Numbered from the stretch's first letter, positions 1-6,423 are shown. The stretch is DNA of 7,151 bases from Bacillota bacterium (GCA_009786275.1 WQTL01000398.1:1-7151); one strand, 5' to 3'. Program-made: numbers and translations. The notes: generated from the sequence alone by a model not told the origin.

Positions 1-350
1 CGCTGGTCATCATGGACGACTACAACGACGGCGATTGGATAGACGCCACCGATTTTGAAGGCGGCGGCGACGGTTACTTCTACTACAAATACGTCCTGGC
101 GCCCGGAGAATCCACCGATACGGGCAACGAAACCCATGACGACCGCAACCTGTTCAACCGGATCACCCTGATGGACCCGCTGCCGCCGGAATACGCCGGC
201 GCGCGCCTGGTCATCGAGGTGAAGTGCGAGGCGGTGGGCACGCACCCGGCGGCGCAATACCTAGACAGCTGGTGGGGCGGCGACGTGCCAGTCTCCGGCA
301 GCCTCCTGTACGACGTCCACGAGGCCCTGCAGAACGCGCTCGGGCTGTAA
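1..350 (+). CDS. C-terminal part of a secreted SipW-dependent (TasA/camelysin-like) surface protein, 5' end outside window
   Basis: The frame is open from base 3 (first codons read L-V-I-M) to a TAA at 348-350, giving 115 visible residues; the N-terminus lies upstream, so the internal ATG at 12 is not the real start. The fragment is acidic and aromatic, with a DGYFYYKYVLAPGEST segment near visible residues 24-39, then NLFNRITL and, later, LVIEVKCEAVG. The order 'DGYFYY...LAPGEST...LF...' followed by a strand with 'EAV' is the pattern I associate with the C-terminal half of SipW-dependent fibre or matrix proteins (TasA, CalY/camelysin relatives) in Bacillota. Those are secreted through a dedicated signal peptidase and assemble outside the cell. 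It ends ...ALQNALGL with no LPXTG motif, hydrophobic segment or basic tail, so it does not look like a sortase substrate. It lies 114 bases upstream of the sortase gene in the same direction. The family call rests on motif memory only. Confidence 0.6.
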   Translation, partial: LVIMDDYNDGDWIDATDFEGGGDGYFYYKYVLAPGESTDTGNETHDDRNLFNRITLMDPLPPEYAGARLVIEVKCEAVGTHPAAQYLDSWWGGDVPVSGSLLYDVHEALQNALGL

Positions 351-361
351 AAGCCAGGGCG

Positions 362-376
362 CGGAGGATGCCTCCG
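362..376 (+). other. Small hairpin just after the upstream gene
   Basis: A perfect 6-bp inverted repeat, cggagg (362-367) and cctccg (371-376), with a 3-base loop lies 11 bases after the TAA of the upstream gene. The first T-run downstream (403-408) is about 26 bases away, too far for a classical intrinsic terminator. It may protect the 3' end of the upstream message. The function is inferred. Confidence 0.35.
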
Positions 377-378
377 GA

Positions 379-433
379 CGTCCCGGGGCGTTATAAAAAG
401 GGTTTTTTGGGGGACGCGAGAACGCCGTCCCCC
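379..433 (+). promoter_or_regulatory. Intergenic hairpin with an alternative pairing, upstream of the sortase gene
   Basis: The segment gggggacg (409-416) is perfectly complementary to cgtccccc (426-433), giving an 8-bp GC-rich stem with a 9-base loop that ends 17 bases before the sortase ribosome binding site. The same left arm (411-416, gggacg) could instead pair with cgtccc at 379-384, enclosing an A-run and a T-run, so two mutually exclusive structures are possible. No T-run follows the 409-433 stem, so it is not a canonical terminator. A plausible role is to lower read-through or change mRNA stability between an abundant structural subunit and its sortase. I see no convincing -35/-10 pair in the 351-464 gap; TATAAA-like strings at 393-398 and 444-449 lack a well-spaced -35. 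Confidence 0.4.
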
Positions 434-450
434 ATGCAACGTTTATAAAT

Positions 451-457
451 GAAGGTG
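451..457 (+). promoter_or_regulatory. Ribosome binding site of the sortase gene
   Basis: GAAGGTG lies 7 bases upstream of the ATG at 465 and matches the anti-Shine-Dalgarno core. It fixes the start that gives a short charged N-terminus followed by the membrane anchor. Confidence 0.7.
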
Positions 458-464
458 TATCAAA

Positions 465-1205
465 ATGAAAAAAGCGACAACCGAGAAAACCGCTCCCTCC
501 GGCCGCGGGCCGCGGAGAAAAATATATCTGCTCCTCCTGCTCCTGGCTGCGGCCGCGCTTGCCTTTTCCGGCTGGCAGTTCGCCAAGGCGGCGCGGGAGC
601 AGGAACAGTCCGACGCGCAGTCGCGGATGAAACCGGGGGATTCCCCCGAGCAGCCGCCCGACTTCGGCGCCCTGCAGGCCGAAAACCCCGACATCATCGG
701 CTGGATCACGATCGCGGCCCTGGGCGTGGACTATCCCATCACGCAGACGACGGACAACAGCTACTACCTCACCCACACGGCGCAGCGGATCGAAAACCGC
801 CTGGGCTCGCTGTTCCTGGATTTCCGCAACAGCAGCGATTTCAGCGACTTCAACTCCGTTGTGTTCGGGCACTACATCAGCAGGGGCGGGAAGATGTTCG
901 GGCAGCTGCACCGCATGCGGGAGCAGGCGACCTTCGACCAAATCACGGAAGGCACCCTCCACACGCCGGGGGGGACATACCGCCTGGAGATCTTCGCCTC
1001 GGTGCTGGCAAGCTCCACCAGCGAATTTTACCAATACATCTTCCCTTCCCCGGAAAGCCGCCGGGTGCACCTGGAGCGGATCCGCGAAAAGGCGGTGTGC
1101 TGGCGGGACATCGGCCTGACGCCCGAGGACCGGGTGGTTACGCTTTCCACCTGTTCCTATGAATACGACGGCGCGCGGACACTGGTGATCGCAAGGATTG
1201 TATAG
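465..1205 (+). CDS. srtB: Class B sortase (SrtB family transpeptidase)
   Basis: This is a membrane-anchored cysteine transpeptidase of 246 aa, the usual SrtB size. Sortases cleave a sorting motif on a secreted protein and transfer it to the cell wall or to another subunit. A basic stretch (GRGPRRK, residues 13-19) precedes a single membrane segment (about 20-40), giving the N-in, C-out topology typical of class B. Class hallmarks are visible: NPDIIGWI (74-81), the DYPI segment (89-92), GSLFLDFR (114-121), catalytic His136 in VVFGHYIS, catalytic Cys230 in LSTCSYEY and catalytic Arg238 in GARTLV. The long helical insert before the Cys strand (about 195-215) is also class B-like. It sits 31 bases before the large surface-protein gene in the same direction, so the two are probably co-transcribed. 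No protein in the window carries a recognisable sorting signal, so the substrate is unknown. Class B sortases act in haem-protein anchoring, pilus assembly and spore or surface display; sequence alone does not decide between these. The symbol denotes the class, not proven orthology to S. aureus SrtB. Confidence 0.93.
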   Translation: MKKATTEKTAPSGRGPRRKIYLLLLLLAAAALAFSGWQFAKAAREQEQSDAQSRMKPGDSPEQPPDFGALQAENPDIIGWITIAALGVDYPITQTTDNSYYLTHTAQRIENRLGSLFLDFRNSSDFSDFNSVVFGHYISRGGKMFGQLHRMREQATFDQITEGTLHTPGGTYRLEIFASVLASSTSEFYQYIFPSPESRRVHLERIREKAVCWRDIGLTPEDRVVTLSTCSYEYDGARTLVIARIV

Positions 1206-1224
1206 AGACGCGTGAAAGAAAAGA

Positions 1225-1230
1225 AGAGGA
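1225..1230 (+). promoter_or_regulatory. Ribosome binding site of the large surface-protein gene
   Basis: AGAGGA within a purine-rich run ends 6 bases before the ATG at 1237. It supports this start, which is directly followed by a signal peptide. The site lies within the 31-base gap after the sortase stop codon, consistent with translation from a shared transcript. Confidence 0.7.
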
Positions 1231-1236
1231 AAAAAG

Positions 1237-4200
1237 ATGAAGGCGTTTATACGGCGCTGCTTCCCCCAAAAATGGCGCCCGGGCCTGCTGGCCCTGGTGC
1301 TTTTCGCCGCGCTGCTGGGCGGGATCGTCATCCCCTACGCCGGCGGCACAAGGGCGGCCCCGGCGCTCGGCCATATGGTGGTTTTCAACCATCCCTATAC
1401 GCCGCCCAGCCCGGCGCCTACCGTGTTCGGGCCGGATATGACCGCCTGGAGCCTCTACCGGGACACCCCCGGCTACGACACCGCCTTCACCGAGCAGCGT
1501 TCCCGCGCCTATACGGGGGATACCTCGCCCAACCATATCTACCTGGGCAGCAACACCCTGGTGTTCCAGGGCTATGACAAGGACCCCAACCTGGACTGCA
1601 TCTTCACCGGGGAATACGGCCAGTTCAGCAGCGTGTCCTTCGCGCTGCGGCCCATGGATTTGTCCTTCCACGCGCTGAGCCAAAGCGGCTTTTTGTTCAA
1701 CGGCAAGATCACGGCCGGGAAGTTCAGCGGCTATATGATCGCCCTGGAGGCCCGCGAGGACGAGACGACCGGCGGGCGCTGCGCCGACCTGCGGCTCTAC
1801 CACGTGCTCGGCGCAGACCTGGACGACGCGGACGCCTTCGCCGACCTTTCCGCCCGCACGCTGGTGAGCACCTACGCGCTGGGCATCACCGAAAGCGAGC
1901 CCTGGCCCGTCTATATCCGCGTGGAATCCACGCCGGCAGGCTTCCAGGTGTTCGTGGACGGCCAATTGCGCACCCGCGATTTGGACCCACTCAGCCTGGA
2001 TACCGGCTTCGGCTTCTTCACCGGCTATATCGCGCACGACTGCCCGGACCTGACCGTCATCGCCTACTCCAACCTGCGCATCGAGGCCGGGTGGGTGGAC
2101 GTGCCCGCCCAGGCTACGGTGCGTTTCCTGGAGTACGGCAGCAACGCCGAACTGGCCGCCCCCCAGACGCGCAGCGGCTCCACCGGCCAAACCTACTACA
2201 TCACCCCGCCGGATTTCGCGGGCTACAGCCTCATCGAGACCAACCAGCGCCTGCTGGACCCCATCACCTATTTCACGGTGGCCGTCTGCAACGAGACCAC
2301 CCTGTATTATGTCAAAAAGGAGGCCAGCTACAAGGAGGCCAGCTACGAGGGCGTGCAGAACAACGGCACCGCCAAGAACCCCGTGCTGGTAAGCGCCCCG
2401 GACCCCGGCAAGCATACCATCAATTATAGCATCCACGCCGGGGGCGACGGCAACGAATACAAGGGGGATTGGGAAGTCACCAACCCGAACCAGAAAGTTC
2501 TGACCATGTCCAACTTCCCACGCGTGTCGGATGGTCAGACGCATGCGCAGGTCAATGATAAAATACCTTCGTCCCAGCAAAAGGCCGACGTCTGCATCGG
2601 CTATACCTCCACCTCTCTCGACGGGAAGATGACGCTGGAATCCAATGTCCGAATGCAGGTGGGCGAGGTCAGCAGCTCCTCGGGCCAGGCGCGCATCCCC
2701 CCCGACGGCATCGTTGTGGGATTTCAATATGACGCCGTCCCCAGCAACGCCCCCACGAAATTTCTCGCCTCCGGTACAAACGCGATTCCCTACGTGCCGC
2801 CCTGCACAACCAGCGGCGCGAACCACCAGCACAGCGTCCCTGACGGCACGCTTGCGAGCAACGTGACCACCAACGCGGGCCTGATCCGCCTCGACGAGCG
2901 CTACATCAAGGTGACATACAATACGCTGCGCCTGGACGCGGGCTATCAGATAGACTTCAACCTGGGTGCCTGGGGCAACGCGAAGCTGAATGACTATTTC
3001 TATACAATCAAGGGGCGCAACTCCGCAGGGGAGCCGGTCAGCGTCGTCATCTACCGCCCCTCCAACCTGTGGAGCACCAATAACAACGGCAACTCCATCA
3101 ACGTTACACCCATCGCGGCCATTATGCCGGCGGCCAGCGAATATACTGACCGCATCGACGGCTTGCCGTACATATATCCGCAAGAAGACGGCACGATCAG
3201 CCTGACCGTGATGCGCATGCACAACACGCGCCATGACTACAACATCTATATGAGCGCCGGGCAGATGCAGATGCGCGCGCGCAAAACCGTGATGAGCGTG
3301 ATCGACTACCTGCCCCCGGGCGTGAGTTACGTACCCGGCAGCAGCGGACCGTATGAGGCCAACTTGGAAATAAAGAACAACCCCGACGGAAGCACGACGC
3401 TGCTGTGGTGGAATTTCGGCGTGGTGCCGCCCGACGGCATCGATATCCATTTCCAGGTGACAATCGACGGGGACGGCTATTTCCCCAACCACGCCTTCAT
3501 TGATTACAGCGCGCCCTGCCCGATCCCCGATACACCCACCAACACCACCTACCACATGACCGGCATGACCGCCGTGACCGAGCACTTTTTGGACTACGGC
3601 GAATATCTGGACAGCGGCGCTTTGGTGAACCTGAAGGGCGACAGGACCATCCACCTGCCGCGCGGGGAGGACTACACCACCTCCATCGTGTCCCTGGGGG
3701 AGATTCTCTACAAGGGCGATACGTATACCTACAAGGGCTACAGGATCGTCGGCAAGGGCAGCACGATCCATATGGAGGAGCCGCCCGCCCCCACCATCCC
3801 CGGCGTGACCGACCACAGGGAGATCGAGCTGTTCTTCGCGAAGAACCCCGTGGTCACGGTGGAGTTCCGCTATATCGTGGGCGGTGTGGAGATCAAAGCC
3901 CCGGTGGATTTCCCCGTGACCTACGGCGACCCCTTCTTCCTGCCGGACAGCGCGCGCGAGCCCATCCCCTTCGGCGGCGGGCAGAACTATAACTATATCG
4001 CCTTCAGCGACGACAACGGCGTGACGGTGGCCGGCATGCCCGAAAAGCCCGTGTTCACCTCCGTGACGCAGGACCATACCGTCATTGTGTATTTCGACCT
4101 GGTCAACGCCGTCACCGTGCATTACGTGGAATACCTGAACCCCGCCAACGTGCTGCAGAACGACGACTACTACCTGGTGGCCCTGAACGGCACGTTCCAG

Positions 4201-5871
4201 GTGGCCCCGGCGACGCCCTCGATGCTGAGCAGCATGGAGAAGCGCTATATCTACGAGGGGTATTCCCTGCCCGGCGGGCCTTTCGTGCCCGGCCTGGCCC
4301 CGGATTTCACGAACGTCACCTCCGACAAGGAGATCACGCTGTACTACAGCACCACCTACCTCATCACCGTGAAATGGCACAGGGGGGACATCCCCTATGC
4401 CGACGGCCTGGCGTACGACGAGCTGCTGCCCGTGAGCACCTTCACCATCCGCGCGGGCGACCCCTTCGCCATGGCGGCCGTGCCCGCCATCGTCTACGGC
4501 GGCGTGACCTACAACAGCATGAACGCTTACAAGTGGACAGGCGACGCCCAGCCCGCCAACCCCGGCAGTCCGAGCATCGCCGCGGTCTACGGCGACTACA
4601 CCATCATCTTCCTCTATGAGCCCGTCTCAGTGGTGACGCAGTACACCGTGGTGGTGATGTTCCGGGAATACGGCAACACGGCCAACGTGCTGGACGCGGA
4701 CCAATCCTTCGTCCTCAGCCCGGGCGACCCCTTCAACCTGGGCGCGCCGCCCCCCATCCCCGGCTGGATCTACTTCGCCTGCGAGGTTGACCGGGGGACG
4801 ATCATACCCGGCCAGCCCCCCGCCGACCCCATCTTCACCAACATTGACGCCAACCACGTGATCATCCTGCAGTACATCCCCCAGGGCGTGGTCGTCGAGC
4901 AATTCCGCGAGCTGGACGATATTGCCCGCGAGCTGGCCCCGAACCGCATCGTCAAGCTGCCCTCAAGCAACATCTACACCCCCGACAGCTGGGTTCCGCC
5001 GGCGGAAATCTATGTGGACGGCGCGCATATTTACCTGTACCAGGGCTATCAGATCAACGGCGGGCCCGTGGTTTATACGGTGCATTCCGGGACTCCCAGG
5101 CCCATGAACGGCGTGGGCCCGGGCGATACGGTCACCTATCTCTATAAGAACACCGCGCTGCAGATCGTCACGGAGCGGTTCCGCATCTGGGGCGACACCA
5201 CCGGCATAGAGCTCGCGCAGGACAACGGGGTGCCGGTGGCGCCAGGCGGGGCGTTCACCCCCGGCGTGACGCCGAACAGCACCGTCCCCCCGGAGGCGTT
5301 CCTCTACGAGGGCCGCATCTACCGCTACGCCGGGTATTCGCTCAACGGCGGCGCCCCGCAGCCGGGCAAAGCGCCGGAAACGCCCTTCCCGCAGGTGGAC
5401 GGCAACGACAACGTGATCACCTATCTCTACCGGGCGCTGACCCTGCATGTGCGCCAGGTGATCCTGGAGGGCGGCGGAAGCCAGGCCGGCGTGCCGCTTA
5501 TGGGCTATCTGCAGCTTGCCAACGACGGCCTGACGCTTCCCGCCACCTGCAACAGCGGCCCGGACGAGACGCCCGTGGATTACACCGGCTACGCCATCCC
5601 GCTGAATACCGAGGACCTGGAGTACCTGGTGCGGCTGGTGGTGCCGCAGAACTACGCCTACCGGGGCTATATATCCAGCGGCGACGACGGCGAGCACGAC
5701 AGCGCGCTGCGCGTGCTCCCGGGCACCACGCCCAACGGCCGGATCCCGCTCAATTTCAACGACGCCGACGAGCTGTGGCTGACGCTCTACATCGATACCT
5801 CCAACGTGACGAGCGACCACGGCGAAAGCTACGTGACCAACGATTTCGGGGAGCTATTCCCTGCGCCCTGA
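1237..5871 (+). CDS. Large secreted repeat adhesin-like protein: LamG-like domain, DUF11-like domain, MucBP-like repeats, novel C-terminal domain
   Basis: A 1544-aa surface protein, probably an adhesin or fibre component. Residues 1-42 look like a Sec signal peptide: basic MKAFIRRCFPQKWRPG, hydrophobic 17-33, probable cleavage after the TRAA region. Residues about 100-284 resemble a LamG/concanavalin-like jelly-roll, with SGFLFNGKI (150-158), SGYMIALEA (164-172), FQVFVDGQL (236-244) and GYIAHDCPDLTV (263-274). Repeat R1 covers 293-360. Residues about 370-680 match nothing I recognise. Residues 683-760 have the DUF11/isopeptide-type pattern: VIDYLPPGVSYVPGS, a LLWWNFGVVPPDG strand and PNHAFIDYS. 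Seven more MucBP-like repeats fill 778-1399. Residues 1400-1544 form a separate C-terminal domain with RQVIL (1406-1410), VPQNYAYRGY (1469-1478), WLTLYID (1514-1520) and a YVTNDFG ending. There is no LPXTG or NPQTN motif followed by a membrane segment, and no C-terminal hydrophobic helix. Attachment is therefore unexplained: release, non-covalent retention, or a non-standard sortase signal. Architecture suggests binding of host mucin or glycans, but that is inference. Confidence 0.85.
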   Translation: MKAFIRRCFPQKWRPGLLALVLFAALLGGIVIPYAGGTRAAPALGHMVVFNHPYTPPSPAPTVFGPDMTAWSLYRDTPGYDTAFTEQRSRAYTGDTSPNHIYLGSNTLVFQGYDKDPNLDCIFTGEYGQFSSVSFALRPMDLSFHALSQSGFLFNGKITAGKFSGYMIALEAREDETTGGRCADLRLYHVLGADLDDADAFADLSARTLVSTYALGITESEPWPVYIRVESTPAGFQVFVDGQLRTRDLDPLSLDTGFGFFTGYIAHDCPDLTVIAYSNLRIEAGWVDVPAQATVRFLEYGSNAELAAPQTRSGSTGQTYYITPPDFAGYSLIETNQRLLDPITYFTVAVCNETTLYYVKKEASYKEASYEGVQNNGTAKNPVLVSAPDPGKHTINYSIHAGGDGNEYKGDWEVTNPNQKVLTMSNFPRVSDGQTHAQVNDKIPSSQQKADVCIGYTSTSLDGKMTLESNVRMQVGEVSSSSGQARIPPDGIVVGFQYDAVPSNAPTKFLASGTNAIPYVPPCTTSGANHQHSVPDGTLASNVTTNAGLIRLDERYIKVTYNTLRLDAGYQIDFNLGAWGNAKLNDYFYTIKGRNSAGEPVSVVIYRPSNLWSTNNNGNSINVTPIAAIMPAASEYTDRIDGLPYIYPQEDGTISLTVMRMHNTRHDYNIYMSAGQMQMRARKTVMSVIDYLPPGVSYVPGSSGPYEANLEIKNNPDGSTTLLWWNFGVVPPDGIDIHFQVTIDGDGYFPNHAFIDYSAPCPIPDTPTNTTYHMTGMTAVTEHFLDYGEYLDSGALVNLKGDRTIHLPRGEDYTTSIVSLGEILYKGDTYTYKGYRIVGKGSTIHMEEPPAPTIPGVTDHREIELFFAKNPVVTVEFRYIVGGVEIKAPVDFPVTYGDPFFLPDSAREPIPFGGGQNYNYIAFSDDNGVTVAGMPEKPVFTSVTQDHTVIVYFDLVNAVTVHYVEYLNPANVLQNDDYYLVALNGTFQVAPATPSMLSSMEKRYIYEGYSLPGGPFVPGLAPDFTNVTSDKEITLYYSTTYLITVKWHRGDIPYADGLAYDELLPVSTFTIRAGDPFAMAAVPAIVYGGVTYNSMNAYKWTGDAQPANPGSPSIAAVYGDYTIIFLYEPVSVVTQYTVVVMFREYGNTANVLDADQSFVLSPGDPFNLGAPPPIPGWIYFACEVDRGTIIPGQPPADPIFTNIDANHVIILQYIPQGVVVEQFRELDDIARELAPNRIVKLPSSNIYTPDSWVPPAEIYVDGAHIYLYQGYQINGGPVVYTVHSGTPRPMNGVGPGDTVTYLYKNTALQIVTERFRIWGDTTGIELAQDNGVPVAPGGAFTPGVTPNSTVPPEAFLYEGRIYRYAGYSLNGGAPQPGKAPETPFPQVDGNDNVITYLYRALTLHVRQVILEGGGSQAGVPLMGYLQLANDGLTLPATCNSGPDETPVDYTGYAIPLNTEDLEYLVRLVVPQNYAYRGYISSGDDGEHDSALRVLPGTTPNGRIPLNFNDADELWLTLYIDTSNVTSDHGESYVTNDFGELFPAP
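2113..2316 (+). repeat. MucBP-like repeat R1 (isolated first copy)
   Basis: Residues 293-360 of the large surface protein follow the repeat pattern of the later array. They start with TVRFLEYG, have a central TGQTYYITPPDFAGYSL segment and close with ETTLYYVKK. The EYGSNAEL stretch matches EYLNPANVL in R4 and EYGNTANVL in R6. This copy is separated from the main array by about 415 residues of other domains. Confidence 0.6.
2317..2346 (+). repeat. Perfect 15-bp tandem duplication inside the surface-protein gene
   Basis: The unit aaggaggccagctac occurs twice back to back (2317-2331 and 2332-2346) and encodes KEASY-KEASY (residues 361-370). It lies in the linker between repeat R1 and the central region, a typical place for slippage-driven length variation. 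Each copy contains AAGGAGG, a full Shine-Dalgarno-like string, by chance or otherwise. Confidence 0.9.
3568..5433 (+). repeat. Array of seven MucBP-like protein repeats (R2-R8)
   Basis: Residues 778-1399 contain seven diverged units of about 80-92 aa. Approximate bounds in bases are R2 3568-3840, R3 3850-4098, R4 4108-4350, R5 4357-4620, R6 4639-4881, R7 4885-5151 and R8 5158-5433. Each begins with a beta strand of the type V-x-V/E-x-F/Y (TVEFRYI, TVHYVEY, VVVMFREY, VEQFREL, VTERFRIW), carries a central G-containing motif and ends in a strand such as ITLYYS, VIVYFD, IIFLYE or VTYLYK. R3, R5 and R6 share GDPF, encoded each time by the identical 12-mer ggcgaccccttc (3925, 4456, 4723). R2, R4, R7 and R8 share a Y-x-GY segment (YKGYRI, YEGYSL, YQGYQI, YAGYSL). 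MucBP domains are known from mucus-binding surface proteins; assignment here is by pattern only. Confidence 0.7.
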
Positions 5872-5889
5872 GATAGAAAACACAAATAC

Positions 5890-5926
5890 AGACGATCAGG
5901 CATCGCCCAGATCGTCTTTATTTTTC
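5890..5926 (+). terminator. Rho-independent terminator between convergent genes
   Basis: Perfect 8-bp stem agacgatc (5890-5897) and gatcgtct (5910-5917), with a 12-base loop, followed by ttatttttct. It begins 18 bases after the stop of the large surface-protein gene. On the minus strand the stem is followed by gtatttgtgttttc, so it may also serve the lipoprotein gene that ends at 5932, as a bidirectional terminator. Confidence 0.85.
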
Positions 5927-5931
5927 TCCCG

Positions 5932-6423
5932 TCACGGCAACAGCTCGATATGCAGCCCCGTACCCGGCATGTCCAGGGCGCGGGGCATTCCTTCCGTATC
6001 CACGCGCACGGTGTAGGCCAGGCCGCCCGCCGCGCCATTGACATCCCAGCCGCCCGGCACGCGTTTGACGGCACCCTCCGCCGGCTGCGCCAGCTGCTGC
6101 AGCGCCCGGCTCAGCAGGCCCGCGAAGCCCGCCTGCGGCAGCGAGGGCGTGGGCAGGCTCAGCTCCATCCCCCCGTAGCGCAGGATGGCCGTGCCGCCCT
6201 CCAGCCGCAGCTGCATGCCCTCCAGCTCGGGCAGCCCCGCGAAGTCCAGCCGCAGCGAGCCCGGGCAGCTTTGCTCCAGCGCCGCGGTGAAGCGCTTTTC
6301 CCCGAACGTGATTTGCGCCTGCGCCGTGAAACTCCGCGGCGGCGGGGGCGGCAGCTTGGGCCGGCACGCGGTGAGGAACAGGAGAAGGAATACGAAAAAT
6401 GCAACGGCGTATTTCCTTGACAC
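5932..6423 (-). CDS. Small secreted lipoprotein of unknown function, downstream of nnrD (possible LolA/YdcC-like)
   Basis: I take the GTG at 6423-6421 as the start (163 aa). It is preceded at 7-base spacing by AAAGGG, which overlaps the stop of the upstream gene, and it directly yields a lipoprotein signal peptide: SRKY, a hydrophobic run (residues 5-17) and the lipobox LTAC with Cys20. The ATG at 6555 in the same frame would run about 120 bases through the upstream gene and is unlikely. After the Cys comes a proline-rich linker (five Pro, 25-29), then a mostly beta-strand-like region with FTAQAQITFGEKRFTAALE (32-50) and LRLEGGTAILRYGGMELSL (72-90), and a C-terminal half with GGWDVNGAAGGLAYTVRVD (124-142). 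Alternating strands carrying a substrate or lipid-like cavity would suit a LolA-like fold. In Bacillus subtilis the LolA-like lipoprotein gene ydcC lies in a similar neighbourhood (acpS, ydcC, alr), which supports the idea weakly. It is translationally close to nnrD (11-base gap), so one operon. Confidence 0.72.
   Translation of the reverse strand: MSRKYAVAFFVFLLLFLTACRPKLPPPPPRSFTAQAQITFGEKRFTAALEQSCPGSLRLDFAGLPELEGMQLRLEGGTAILRYGGMELSLPTPSLPQAGFAGLLSRALQQLAQPAEGAVKRVPGGWDVNGAAGGLAYTVRVDTEGMPRALDMPGTGLHIELLP

Noticed and set aside
393..449. TATAAA strings at 393-398 and 444-449 as promoter -10 boxes
   Set aside because: Neither has a -35-like hexamer at about 17 bases upstream, and the second would leave almost no leader before the ribosome binding site.
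261..1331. A 356-codon minus-strand open frame across the sortase gene
   Set aside because: It covers a sortase with intact catalytic residues on the other strand, spans an intergenic hairpin and has no recognisable protein features.
1138..4380. A 1080-codon open frame on the minus strand, antisense to the surface-protein gene
   Set aside because: Its translation is rich in H, V, G, R and A without domain structure, as expected from the antisense frame of a GC-rich gene. The plus-strand frame has a ribosome binding site, signal peptide and recognisable domains.
5536..5550. LPATC (residues 1434-1438) as a sortase motif
   Set aside because: It resembles LPXTG but lies about 107 residues before the C-terminus, inside a folded domain, with no hydrophobic helix or basic tail after it.
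5716..5730. LPGTT (residues 1494-1498) as a sortase motif
   Set aside because: The position near the C-terminus is tempting, but the following 46 residues are polar and acidic with no membrane segment or positive tail.
4963..5820. A 285-codon minus-strand open frame under the end of the adhesin
   Set aside because: Composition is typical of an antisense shadow; the plus-strand repeats R7, R8 and the C-terminal domain explain this DNA.
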